Program-made: the position numbers and the translations under genes
Notes under the pieces: model-generated
The model's database searches: none
Seen by the model: only the letters and a program-made list of their open reading frames with translations
Told to the model about the DNA's origin: nothing
In this document: positions 8,191 through 13,879 of the stretch, piece after piece
Layout: each line of letters opens with the position of its first letter
How positions within the stretch are numbered: position 1 is the stretch's first letter
Virus record (IMG/VR): IMGVR_UViG_3300037847_000151
Location: 1 to 30,596 of that record
DNA length: 30,596 bases
Reading direction: 5' to 3' (one strand)
Source of the DNA: a virus

Positions 8191-9912
8191 TTAATATCCA
8201 AAAGTAGAATCAGAAGCTTCGAATGTACGTTGCTTTAAACGTATCATATCTGAAATTGGGTCTGACATTCTAGGTCTACTCATTATTAAATACCTAAGTG
8301 CATCATAAGCGTGATCCTGTGCATGTGTATCTACATCCTCAGGATTCGTTTTTGACAAAGGTATACTTTGTAATTCTTTTATTAAGTCAGGGCAAGTGTT
8401 AAATATTTGCAAGCGTGGTCTACTTTCTGGATTTGCTTGTTTTAAATATTCGTGTATTTGCACTTTACCTGCTATTCTATTTTTATCTGCCCTTCTAAGT
8501 TTATGTCCTGATTTAATTAAGACTTCACCTATTGTAGGACCTGTGTATCCTGTTCTAGCCCATGCTGCAGTATCTAGTACTCCCGGTATAGAACGATACT
8601 CTTCTTTTTCTCTTTCAGTTATTTGTGCTCCAAGTGCTTCACCCGTAAGACCTTTTTGATAAAGTTCTCTATATATAATGAGGGTCTTATCCTGTGGGTC
8701 AACAGCAGCCCAGAGACAACAACTTTCCGATGCATAACCATAGTCAATACCTTTGATTCTTTCCCAATGTAAGGGTATATCAAAAGGTGCTATAACATGC
8801 ACCGATGGATCAAACTCTACAAAAGCTGCTCCTTCATTTACTTCCCAGTTACCTTCTAATAATTGTTTTCGTTGGATTGGAGGTAGTGAAAGGAGCATCC
8901 GTTCATACTCACCATCTTTCGCTAAGTAAGGGTTGTCTACTAACTTAGCCGGAATAAACTTTCTTGTTAAACCATCTGAACCTATAAAAGATTTGTTAGG
9001 TTCTTCTGATTCCAGATATCTTTTCTTTACCCAGTGTGCTCCAACACCTCCCGGGTTTGCAGTACAACGTAAATAAGTTTTAATACTTGGGTCTGTTGTT
9101 CTTAAACGTGAAGCTAAATAGTTCCACCCGAACTCAGTTGGTAAGTGAGTTATCTCATCAAAACCTATCCAACTGTATGCTTGACCTTGGTATCTATATA
9201 CGTCTGCATCTTTTTCCAAGAAACCAAACTCTATCTTGGCTCCACTTGGAAAGTTCCAAATCTTTTCTACTTCTCTGAACTTAGTCCCCGGAAAAGCCTT
9301 TGGATATAATTCTCTACTCTTATCTATCAGTTCTCGTAACTCTGGCATTGACCTTCTAAGTATTAAAGCTCTATGCCCTTTAACGTGGCAGTATCGCAAT
9401 GGGTCTATTAACATTGCAAAACTTTTACCACCACCTGCAGCACCACCATAAAGAACATCTTTTTCGTCTGCTGCTAAGAAGTCTGTTTGCGGTCCTTCGT
9501 TTGGCATAAAAGCAACAAACGAATTTGTTTCGTTTAGATGAGCTTGTACCGAATCGGCTAATGTGGTAACATCTGATTCTGTTACTACCTTCCCCTCTTT
9601 TGATACTGTCCGTTCATCCGATGCGTTCTCAAACTTACGGATTGTTGTTTCTTGTTGTCTGAGCGTTTGTTTTTTGGACCGTAATTTTTTTTCGAGTTTT
9701 TCAACTGTTTTCCTCTTTGAAGTTAATGATCTCTTAGCTGCCATTTTTTTCTTCTGTGCAGCAGAGTATACATATTTAGATTTAGACCCTTTAGGTCTTC
9801 CTCCTTTCTTCCGAGGTGTTCCGTCTTTCTTAAGTATAAGGTTGCCTTCAGAATCTGTCAAGTATTGAGTTGAATTTATTTCTGTCGGATTCTTCTTGTC
9901 TTTGTCTGTCAT
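8191..9912 (-). CDS. Terminase large subunit
   Basis: This 573-aa packaging motor pumps DNA into the prohead through the portal and cuts concatemers. The N-terminus (1-115) is an unusual Lys/Arg-rich region with a predicted coiled-coil at 60-95. The ATPase has a Walker A motif GGAAGGGKS at 156-164 and a Walker B motif WIGFDE at 248-253, with an adjoining coupling segment TANPGG at 284-289. The RNase H-like nuclease has acidic residues near D390 (KGIDYGYA), D447 (GVLDTAAW) and D533 (QDHAYDALRY). The basic N-terminal extension is longer than in most terminases and may touch DNA. The gene overlaps the 99-aa gene by 65 bases and abuts the portal gene. Confidence 0.93.
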   Translation of the reverse strand: MTDKDKKNPTEINSTQYLTDSEGNLILKKDGTPRKKGGRPKGSKSKYVYSAAQKKKMAAKRSLTSKRKTVEKLEKKLRSKKQTLRQQETTIRKFENASDERTVSKEGKVVTESDVTTLADSVQAHLNETNSFVAFMPNEGPQTDFLAADEKDVLYGGAAGGGKSFAMLIDPLRYCHVKGHRALILRRSMPELRELIDKSRELYPKAFPGTKFREVEKIWNFPSGAKIEFGFLEKDADVYRYQGQAYSWIGFDEITHLPTEFGWNYLASRLRTTDPSIKTYLRCTANPGGVGAHWVKKRYLESEEPNKSFIGSDGLTRKFIPAKLVDNPYLAKDGEYERMLLSLPPIQRKQLLEGNWEVNEGAAFVEFDPSVHVIAPFDIPLHWERIKGIDYGYASESCCLWAAVDPQDKTLIIYRELYQKGLTGEALGAQITEREKEEYRSIPGVLDTAAWARTGYTGPTIGEVLIKSGHKLRRADKNRIAGKVQIHEYLKQANPESRPRLQIFNTCPDLIKELQSIPLSKTNPEDVDTHAQDHAYDALRYLIMSRPRMSDPISDMIRLKQRTFEASDSTFGY

Positions 9913-10147
9913 ACTTCTTATCTATGTGTTTCTTTAAACCCATTCTTGAGAGTTTACGATTCGTACTTGCTTCTAACCAATCTACTGCAACAGCTAAACT
10001 GATCTCATCATTCCTAACCATTTGTGATACAACATCTAAAGCATGTATCTGTTCTTCAATAGGTTTAAGATAACCTTCTACTTCGTCATCAACTTCATAT
10101 CCAAAAGGTATGGTCGATGTTTTTCTTTTTATATATCCTTCTTTCAT
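9848..10147 (-). CDS. Conserved 99-aa phage protein next to terminase
   Basis: A 99-aa charged, mostly helical protein with the N-terminal motif KRKTSTIPFGYEV. Small proteins with this 'IPFGYE' start lie beside terminase genes in other marine podoviruses, as I recall them. The motif faintly recalls the 'PFGY' element of serine recombinases, but no catalytic domain is present. The C-terminal half has a helix-turn-helix-like segment (AVDWLEASTNRKLSRMGLKK). It could help the terminase contact DNA, which is inference. Its ATG overlaps the IscU stop (ATGA), and its end overlaps the terminase start by 65 bases, so all three are coupled. Confidence 0.6.
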   Translation of the reverse strand: MKEGYIKRKTSTIPFGYEVDDEVEGYLKPIEEQIHALDVVSQMVRNDEISLAVAVDWLEASTNRKLSRMGLKKHIDKKYDRQRQEESDRNKFNSILDRF

Positions 10148-10560
10148 AACTGATTGTGCTTTCTATGAGCAGTCTTTGTTTCCCAATCTTCAATAGCTTT
10201 AGCAATACTTTCTTCAGCTAACACACTACAATGTAGTTTGATGGGTGGAAGGTCTAAAGCTTTTGCAATGTCTTTGTCTTTAATTTGTTTAGCTTCTTCG
10301 ACTGTCTTACCTTTTAACATCTCCACAAACATAGTGCTAGATGCGATAGCAGAACCACAACCATAAGTTTTAAACTTAACGTCTTCTATTGTATCTCCGT
10401 TTAGTTTAAGCTGTAGTCTCATTACATCACCACAAGAAGGTGCACCCGTCATACCTGTTGCAACATTAGGGTCTGTTGGATCAAACCTACCCACTGCATG
10501 TTTCTCAGGTTCGTTAAGTACACTTTCAAACCTATCTATGACTTGTTGTGAATAAGCCAT
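10144..10560 (-). CDS. iscU: IscU-type Fe-S cluster scaffold
   Basis: A 138-aa full-length member of the IscU/NifU N-terminal family, which builds [2Fe-2S] and [4Fe-4S] clusters on three Cys ligands and passes them on. All key residues are present: C43 and D45 in GAPSCGDVMRLQ, C68 in YGCGSAIASS, and H110-C111 in KLHCSVLAEE. LPPIK at 104-108 corresponds to the LPPVK motif that the chaperone HscA recognises in bacterial IscU, so host HscA/HscB might act on it. No IscS, HscA or ferredoxin is encoded nearby, so host partners would be needed. It sits inside the packaging operon, coupled on both sides. It is likely captured from a bacterial host; the reason is unknown. Confidence 0.93.
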   Translation of the reverse strand: MAYSQQVIDRFESVLNEPEKHAVGRFDPTDPNVATGMTGAPSCGDVMRLQLKLNGDTIEDVKFKTYGCGSAIASSTMFVEMLKGKTVEEAKQIKDKDIAKALDLPPIKLHCSVLAEESIAKAIEDWETKTAHRKHNQL

Positions 10561-10706
10561 TACTTTTTAAATATACGATCCCAGTTATCATCAAACTGTT
10601 GTTGTGATACTGAAATCTTTCTAGGTCTAGAACCTTTACCAATACGACCACCATTCTTCTTATTAGTCATAAGAACTGGCTTTTCATTACTTCCTATCTG
10701 TGGCAT
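10560..10706 (-). CDS. Small basic protein, 48 aa
   Basis: A 48-aa reading frame starts at ATG 10704-10706 and ends in a TAA that overlaps the IscU ATG (TAATGG). The N-terminus is MPQIGSNEKPVLM; the middle is Gly/Arg/Lys-rich (NKKNGGRIGKGSRPRK), and the C-terminus is QQFDDNWDRIFKK. It exactly fills the gap between the 103-aa gene and iscU. No domain is recognised. The end 'DDNWDRIF' recurs in small phage proteins in this position in my recollection. The function is unknown. Confidence 0.6.
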   Translation of the reverse strand: MPQIGSNEKPVLMTNKKNGGRIGKGSRPRKISVSQQQFDDNWDRIFKK

Positions 10707-10707
10707 C

Positions 10708-11019
10708 TTACCATTTAACCTTATCAGCCCAATACGCTGCTGACATTTTTCCTTTTGCTATGTTCTTTGCATGACGTGCTTTAAAAGACTTACGCTTTGC
10801 TTTCATACGAGCAGACTCTCCTGCTTTAGGTTTACCTGCAGTCTTTGCACCTTTCTGTCCAAACCTTATGGTTTTAATTTTATCACCTTCTTTAGCCACA
10901 ACGATATGTGACTTCTTTGGATGGTTAGGTGTTCTCTTAGGTTTGTTATAACCACTAACACCTGCTCTTTTTAAACGTGGGTCTTTAGCTCTACCACCTT
11001 TCTTATAATCTTCTCTCAT
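10708..11019 (-). CDS. Conserved Lys-rich protein, 103 aa
   Basis: A very basic, soluble protein. The N-terminus is MREDYKKGGRAKDPRLKRAG. A conserved middle SHIVVAKEGDKIKTIRFGQK and an end MSAAYWADKVKW resemble a widespread small phage family in packaging operons. Pairing of 'KTIRFGQKG' with an 'ESARMKAKRKSFKARHAKNI' helix suggests a short beta-hairpin plus basic helix that could bind nucleic acid. The gene overlaps the next upstream gene's end by four bases (ATGA) and is followed after one base by the 48-aa gene. No catalytic motif is seen. Family resemblance is from memory; function is unknown. Confidence 0.7.
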   Translation of the reverse strand: MREDYKKGGRAKDPRLKRAGVSGYNKPKRTPNHPKKSHIVVAKEGDKIKTIRFGQKGAKTAGKPKAGESARMKAKRKSFKARHAKNIAKGKMSAAYWADKVKW

Positions 11020-11258
11020 CGTTTCTTTCCCTTATGTAGTCCATGCTTCGCATGTTGTTTACCTTTCTTTGTAGCTGCTCTTTTCTTTTTATTAGCTGCT
11101 GCTAGTTTCTTTCTTCCTGCTGCAGTTGATTTAAGTTTCTTTATAGTAGCTGCAGGTGCGTAGACTTCTCCTGTTTCAGAAGACTTCTTACCGCTTGGGG
11201 TTCTCCACTTTTGCTTTGTCCAACGCTTTAAAGACTTTTGAGACTTCTTAAGTGCCAT
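11016..11258 (-). CDS. Conserved Lys-rich protein, 80 aa
   Basis: An 80-aa protein in which Lys and Arg make up over a third of residues. It has the conserved start SLKRWTKQKWRTPSGKKSSE and an Ala/Lys-rich helical end. This resembles the small phage DUF5872-type proteins. The composition (Ala/Lys/Gly, histone-tail-like C-terminus) would fit DNA or RNA binding, but this is inference. It overlaps the 103-aa gene by four bases and shares one base with the preceding gene, so it is translated as part of one polycistronic message. Confidence 0.7.
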   Translation of the reverse strand: MALKKSQKSLKRWTKQKWRTPSGKKSSETGEVYAPAATIKKLKSTAAGRKKLAAANKKKRAATKKGKQHAKHGLHKGKKR

Positions 11259-11455
11259 TACTTATAACCTCCACCTTTAGCTTTGTATTCTCTTGCAAGC
11301 ATCTGAGCTTTCCTAGCACTCCATTGACCTGCTTTACCACCTTTACTTCCTGCTTTGATCTTTTCAAAAAGACGTTTACGCATAGTAGGTTTAGTATAGT
11401 TACCTGCTTTATTAACTGTTGATTTCTTTTTGGTTGTTGTTTTCTTTCTTGGCAT
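11258..11455 (-). CDS. Conserved Lys-rich protein, 65 aa
   Basis: A 65-aa very basic protein. It starts MPRKKTTTKKKS and carries a well-conserved core, KPTMRKRLFEKIKAGSKGGK, followed by AGQWSARKAQMLAREYKA and ending KGGGYK. This block is widespread in phage structural regions in my experience, always as a hypothetical protein. It is coupled to TerS by overlapping stop and start, and to the 80-aa gene downstream. It may be a nucleic-acid or capsid-associated protein; no direct evidence. Confidence 0.7.
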   Translation of the reverse strand: MPRKKTTTKKKSTVNKAGNYTKPTMRKRLFEKIKAGSKGGKAGQWSARKAQMLAREYKAKGGGYK

Positions 11456-11955
11456 TATTCTTCTTCCTCGCTTCCATCAGTTTCTCCCACATAAGATTGT
11501 TCGAATCTATCTTTTGTTTCATCGTAGGTCCCTTCTTCTTCATACTCTACTTCCTCTGCTTCTGCATCTATAGGAGCTTTGTCTGGTAATATAAAGATAC
11601 CACTTGATGCTTGCATATTAATATCTAACTTTTCAGACTTTGAAACTCCTACACGATCTAATAAAGACTGTGCAGCTACCAGTTTGTTGTTAGCCTGAGG
11701 TATTGGTTTATCGGAATCCATGATCTCTAAGAGCTTAAAAGCTGCCTTAGGGGCATTGTGGGCTAACACATCTTTAGTTAATTCTAATACTTCGTTCTTC
11801 AAAGCTTTTAAAACTTGGTAGTGTCCACCTGAATAACCTGCTAATTCTGCTGCAGCTCTAGCATCTCCTTGAGTTTCTATGAGATTATCTAGAAATAGTT
11901 GTTGTTTTTCTGTAAGCTGTCTAGCTTGTTGAGTTGTTGGTATAATACTGCTCAT
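11455..11955 (-). CDS. Terminase small subunit
   Basis: A 166-aa protein with the N-terminal helix-turn-helix typical of small terminase subunits at about residues 14-45 (LTEKQQLFLDNLIETQGDAR, then AAAELAGYS), which recognises phage DNA to begin packaging. A helical oligomerisation middle (about 55-115) and a very acidic tail (130-166, Glu-rich) follow, the tail probably contacting the large subunit. It is the first gene of the minus-strand structural operon and is separated from the large subunit by six small genes including iscU. The ATG lies only 8 bases after the promoter's -10 box, so its mRNA may be leaderless. The assignment is by motif and position. Confidence 0.78.
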   Translation of the reverse strand: MSSIIPTTQQARQLTEKQQLFLDNLIETQGDARAAAELAGYSGGHYQVLKALKNEVLELTKDVLAHNAPKAAFKLLEIMDSDKPIPQANNKLVAAQSLLDRVGVSKSEKLDINMQASSGIFILPDKAPIDAEAEEVEYEEEGTYDETKDRFEQSYVGETDGSEEEE

Positions 11956-11962
11956 GTAAACC

Positions 11963-11990
11963 AGTATAGGGTTATATTAAAAAAAGTCAA
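11963..11990 (-). promoter_or_regulatory. Structural operon promoter
   Basis: On the minus strand, TTGACT (11990-11985), a 16-base spacer and TATACT (11968-11963) form a near-consensus sigma-70 promoter directly before the small terminase gene. Transcription would start at about 11955-11957, almost on the ATG. The -35 box lies inside an inverted repeat at 11986-12002 that could be an operator. Confidence 0.7.
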
Positions 11991-12002
11991 GAAGGACTTG
12001 AC
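11979..12002 (-). terminator. Inverted repeat with T-tract upstream of TerS
   Basis: On the minus strand GTCAAG, loop TCCTT, CTTGAC is followed by seven T residues, the form of an intrinsic terminator for transcripts from the right. It overlaps the -35 box of the structural promoter, so it may instead, or also, be an operator. It could end a minus-strand transcript from the 12000-12900 region before the operon's own promoter fires. Confidence 0.5.
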
Positions 12003-12102
12003 AAAAAGCTCTCTGGACTGTAGAATGAGGCTTGTCCGGTAGGCAGGTTAGTACCTATAGGATTCCCACTACTTAATAGTCTATTAAGCCCGACCTTTCT
12101 GG

Positions 12103-12133
12103 TTGACACCCTAAACCCGATAAAATGTATAAC
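12103..12133 (+). promoter_or_regulatory. Possible rightward promoter
   Basis: TTGACA (12103-12108) matches the -35 consensus. At 17 bases lies TGTATA (12126-12131), or at 19 bases TATAAC (12128-12133). It points rightwards into the inverted-repeat region, so could drive a non-coding RNA or the first early genes. The -10 match or spacing is imperfect. Confidence 0.35.
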
Positions 12134-12273
12134 CACACCATAGATATATACGGAGGGTGGTATGGTCTCCTGCGTACCCATCACAAGCCAGAGACTTAGT
12201 AGGCTCTAAACCTACTCCAGACTACAAAGTCTAATTAATCTGTAATGTGAGACTGCAAGTCTTAACAGTTATC

Positions 12274-12326
12274 TTAGCTTTTTATAACTTGGTAGCCTTT
12301 GTAGTCTTCTGATATAAGAAAGCTAA
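12274..12326. repeat. Inverted repeat (13-bp stem, one bulge)
   Basis: TTAGCTTTTTATA (12274-12286) pairs with TATAAGAAAGCTAA (12313-12326) with one bulged base, leaving a 26-base loop. It is the first of four such elements in the control region. No U-tract follows on either strand, so it is not a plain terminator. Confidence 0.6.
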
Positions 12327-12343
12327 AAGAAAATATGATAGCC

Positions 12344-12430
12344 CTGCTACGTCTTTAAAGTAGACAAGCTATCTGCTATCCCTTCGGCTTCCTTCCTTCC
12401 TTCCTATTTGCATCTGCATTGACGTAGCAG
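12344..12430. repeat. Inverted repeat, 10-bp perfect arms
   Basis: CTGCTACGTC (12344-12353) and GACGTAGCAG (12421-12430) are exact reverse complements 67 bases apart. The spacer holds a small GTCT/AGAC hairpin and a (TTCC)4 run. GATAGC at 12338 can also pair with GCTATC near 12368. The element could fold in RNA or be bound as DNA. Confidence 0.6.
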
Positions 12431-12451
12431 AACTCATGAAAGTCTCTTTAT

Positions 12452-12561
12452 CCCACAAAAACTATCTAGTTTACAAAGTATATGAAGTTTGTAAGTGTTA
12501 ATATTATTAGAATAATACTACAAACTTTATAAACTTCAAAGACTTAGATAGTTTTTGTGGG
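12452..12561. repeat. Very long near-perfect inverted repeat (110 nt)
   Basis: CCCACAAAAACTATCTA (12452-12468) matches the reverse complement of 12545-12561 exactly over 17 bp. A second stem of 18 bp (12476-12493 with 12519-12536, two imperfect pairs) lies inside. The tip is TATTATT-AG-AATAATA (12502-12517). The three tiers could form one rod nearly 50 bp long. No T-tract follows on either strand. Cruciform, origin or structured RNA are possible roles. Confidence 0.85.
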
Positions 12562-12791
12562 TTATCAAATATTAAGTTGTATCCATATCAAACCATCCTT
12601 GTCTTATTGGATAACATAGTTAAGCAAAATTTTGAAGTGGTTTATCAGACCGCATCAAATCTGAGCTTTACACAGTCTACCTTTGCTACATAATGTATCA
12701 AATTCACGTCCTGCTGACATGCTGTCATGCAAGAATTCAAAGCTTCTGATGGTTTTCAACTGAGTAATTAGTACTTAACCTAAATTTATCC

Positions 12792-12926
12792 ATTAATTAC
12801 TGACAGTGGGCATGACTAAACAACCTAAGTCAAAAGTCAAGAGCTTGTAACAGCTAAAGCTTAACAAGCTCTAAAGACTGCTTTTGACATAGAACATTAT
12901 AGTCATGCTAATCCACTGTAATTAAT
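12792..12926. repeat. Multi-tier inverted repeat before the first early gene
   Basis: Five nested arms pair in order: ATTAATT/AATTAAT (12792/12920), ACAGTGG/CCACTGT (12803/12913), GCATGACTA/TAGTCATGC (12810/12900), GTCAAAAG/CTTTTGAC (12829/12881) and AGAGCTTGT/ACAAGCTCT (12840/12864). They form a long rod with small internal loops that ends just before the GGAG ribosome site of the 60-aa gene. It may be a leader RNA, a separate structured RNA or a DNA element. Confidence 0.8.
12884..12912 (+). promoter_or_regulatory. Possible promoter for first early genes
   Basis: TTGACA (12884-12889), 17 bases, then GCTAAT (12907-12912), with the ATG at 12938. The -35 box is perfect and the -10 box weak. 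Both lie within the right arm of the multi-tier inverted repeat, so folding or protein binding could control it. Confidence 0.4.
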
Positions 12927-12937
12927 TGGAGAAATTT

Positions 12938-13120
12938 ATGATACTAATTACTTTTGAAAACCAAGAAACTTTGGAATTCGATGACAGATTTACAGCAGAA
13001 GTTCATGTTGATACTTATGTATCTTCAGGATATCCTGTAGTAAAACTCAGATGTAGTGATGCATCTGATTACACAGCACTTCAAAATTACATTGATGTGC
13101 TTAACTATAACATCCAATAA
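12938..13120 (+). CDS. Small early protein, 60 aa, unknown
   Basis: The start chosen is the ATG at 12938, which follows GGAGAAATTT; a TTG at 12926 lies in that ribosome site and is unlikely. The 60-aa product (starts MILITFENQETLEFDD, ends LQNYIDVLNYNIQ) is acidic and soluble, with beta-strand patterns and a C-terminal helix. It has one Cys and no known motif. It is the first gene rightwards of the control region and pairs with the 93-aa gene in a two-gene unit ended by a strong terminator. An early host-takeover or regulatory role fits the position but is not shown. Confidence 0.7.
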   Translation: MILITFENQETLEFDDRFTAEVHVDTYVSSGYPVVKLRCSDASDYTALQNYIDVLNYNIQ

Positions 13121-13137
13121 ACCTAAGGAGGTATAAC

Positions 13138-13419
13138 ATGGATACAACATTTAATATTGAAAACTTTGATAAAGATAGACTTTCAGGTCCTGCTACTTGG
13201 AATCAATGCGATGCAATAGGTAAGAAATTTGCTAAACGCAAAGACGGAAGCATAGACTGGAGAAGGCATAAGCAGATCAGAGCTTGTCTATATAATGAGC
13301 TTAAGCAGGGCAATCTTCACTTTGACTACGCTTCAAATCTTATATCGACAGCTAAAAAGCTACCTAAAAAATATGCTGATAAGATAACTGGATATCTTGC
13401 AGATAATTTAGAAGCTTAA
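13138..13419 (+). CDS. Small early protein, 93 aa, unknown
   Basis: A basic, helical 93-aa protein after a strong site, AAGGAGGTATAAC-ATG. The sequence has an N-terminal acidic segment, then ATWNQCDAIGKKFAKRKDGS and a helical C-terminus (SNLISTAKKLPKKYADKI). The arrangement loosely recalls small helical DNA-binding modules in which a Trp/Gln-x-x-Ala-Ile helix comes first, but I do not recognise the family. It is the second gene of the first early unit, and a perfect intrinsic terminator follows 16 bases later, so this pair is transcribed separately from the genes to its right. Confidence 0.75.
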   Translation: MDTTFNIENFDKDRLSGPATWNQCDAIGKKFAKRKDGSIDWRRHKQIRACLYNELKQGNLHFDYASNLISTAKKLPKKYADKITGYLADNLEA

Positions 13420-13435
13420 TTAGGCTTCTCCAAAG

Positions 13436-13467
13436 GAGTAGGTTCTTAACGAGCCTACTCTTTTTTT
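13436..13467 (+). terminator. Intrinsic terminator
   Basis: GAGTAGGTTC (13436-13445), loop TTAAC and GAGCCTACTC (13451-13460) form a 10-bp stem with one G-U pair, followed at once by seven T. It ends the first two-gene early unit. Confidence 0.92.
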
Positions 13468-13491
13468 ATGCTTGTGATTTTAAATAGATGA

Positions 13492-13514
13492 CTTAGCTTA
13501 CGCTAAGACTTTTT
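13492..13514 (+). terminator. Second small intrinsic terminator
   Basis: CTTAGC (13492-13497), loop TTAC, GCTAAG (13502-13507), then AC and five T. It lies only 25 bases after the first terminator, as a possible back-up, or ends a short transcript beginning in the gap. Confidence 0.6.
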
Positions 13515-13535
13515 AATTTACAGGAGACCATACCA

Positions 13536-13580
13536 CTATTGAATATTTTATTTAAAGTACGATGCTTGAGTATTCAATAG
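13536..13580. repeat. Inverted repeat, 10-bp arms
   Basis: CTATTGAATA (13536-13545) and TATTCAATAG (13571-13580) are exact reverse complements with 25 bases between, and flanking CC/GG can extend the pairing. It lies just before the GTACC repeats and could be a protein site or RNA hairpin. Confidence 0.6.
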
Positions 13581-13604
13581 GGGCAACAGGTGGAGGGCAT
13601 ATTT

Positions 13605-13660
13605 TATGTACCTTTACCTTTATGTACCTTAAAATTTATGTACCTTTTACTGTACCTTTA
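13605..13660 (+). repeat. Iteron-like TATGTACCTT repeats
   Basis: TATGTACCTT begins at 13605, 13621 and 13637, exactly 16 bases apart, with a fourth partial copy (TGTACCTTTA) at 13651. Such phased short repeats upstream of promoters are typical of initiator or regulator binding sites. A and T dominate the flanks. Confidence 0.75.
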
Positions 13661-13698
13661 CTATAAAATCTATTAAAGATATATTAAATATTATATGC

Positions 13699-13727
13699 TT
13701 GCAATCTTCGGCGAAATGTGCTAAGCT
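13699..13727 (+). promoter_or_regulatory. Promoter module, copy 1 (weaker)
   Basis: TTGCAA (13699-13704), 17 bases ending in TGTGC, then TAAGCT (13722-13727). The upstream TATGCTTGCAATC is the same as in the other copies; the -10 box is poor, so this copy may be weak or decayed. Confidence 0.5.
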
Positions 13728-13793
13728 TTTGGGGAGATGGCAGGGAACAACAAAGTTTTTAAATATATATTACAAGTAAGAAATATAGTATGC

Positions 13794-13822
13794 TTGCAAT
13801 CGTTGACGGGTTGTGGTATAAT
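13794..13822 (+). promoter_or_regulatory. Promoter module, copy 2
   Basis: TTGCAA (13794-13799), a 17-base spacer ending TTGTGG and a perfect TATAAT (13817-13822), followed by TTATGGGC. It precedes the 64-aa gene by about 60 bases. Confidence 0.88.
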
Positions 13823-13826
13823 TTAT

Positions 13827-13846
13827 GGGCTTTGGGCGACTTGCCC
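13827..13846 (+). promoter_or_regulatory. GC hairpin at the transcript start
   Basis: GGGC (13834-13837), GACTT and GCCC (13843-13846) fold right at the expected 5' end of the transcript, with an alternative GGGC at 13827. A T-rich stretch follows. The same element lies after promoter copy 3, where it looks like a terminator, so this is probably an attenuator or 5' stabiliser. Confidence 0.55.
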
Positions 13847-13879
13847 TATTTGTTTAATAATAACCTGAGGAGGTTTAAC

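Larger units (their letters stand above)
12003..12937. other. Long divergent non-coding control region
   Basis: Nearly 1 kb between the leftward structural operon and the rightward early genes holds no convincing gene. It contains at least four long inverted repeats (12274-12326, 12344-12430, 12452-12561, 12792-12926) and smaller hairpins, such as GTAGG-CTCTAAA-CCTAC at 12199-12215. There are also possible promoters and a short TTCC tandem run near 12390. It may contain a replication origin, structured RNAs, or both. It is more structured than other gaps in this window. Confidence 0.6.
13468..13879 (+). other. Non-coding regulatory interval
   Basis: This 412-base stretch holds no gene I can support. 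It contains a second small terminator (13492-13514) and an inverted repeat (13536-13580). Regularly spaced GTACC repeats (13605-13660), two copies of the TTGCAA promoter module (13699 and 13794) and a GC hairpin (13834-13846) follow. A frame open upstream of the 64-aa gene runs through the promoter and is not coding. Confidence 0.6.

Noticed and set aside
11987-12184. A 65-codon minus-strand frame upstream of the small terminase gene
   Set aside because: It has no ribosome site, an awkward GTG start, and its end lies in the hairpin and promoter of the structural operon. It might be a decayed remnant, but I cannot support it as a gene.
12182-12240. A tRNA-like anticodon arm (GTAGG-CTCTAAA-CCTAC, which would give a CTA anticodon on the plus strand)
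   Set aside because: No matching acceptor stem, D arm or T loop with GTTCRA flanks it on either strand; the nearby AGACT/AGTCT pair has only a 4-base loop. I treat it as an ordinary hairpin.
12388-12405. TTCC tandem repeat as a phase-variation tract
   Set aside because: It lies in non-coding DNA with no nearby frame or promoter spacing that slippage would change.
13790-13879. An upstream ATG that would lengthen the 64-aa early protein
   Set aside because: The extension covers the TTGCAA promoter box, the TATAAT box and the start-site hairpin, while the ATG at 13880 has a strong GAGGAGG site.
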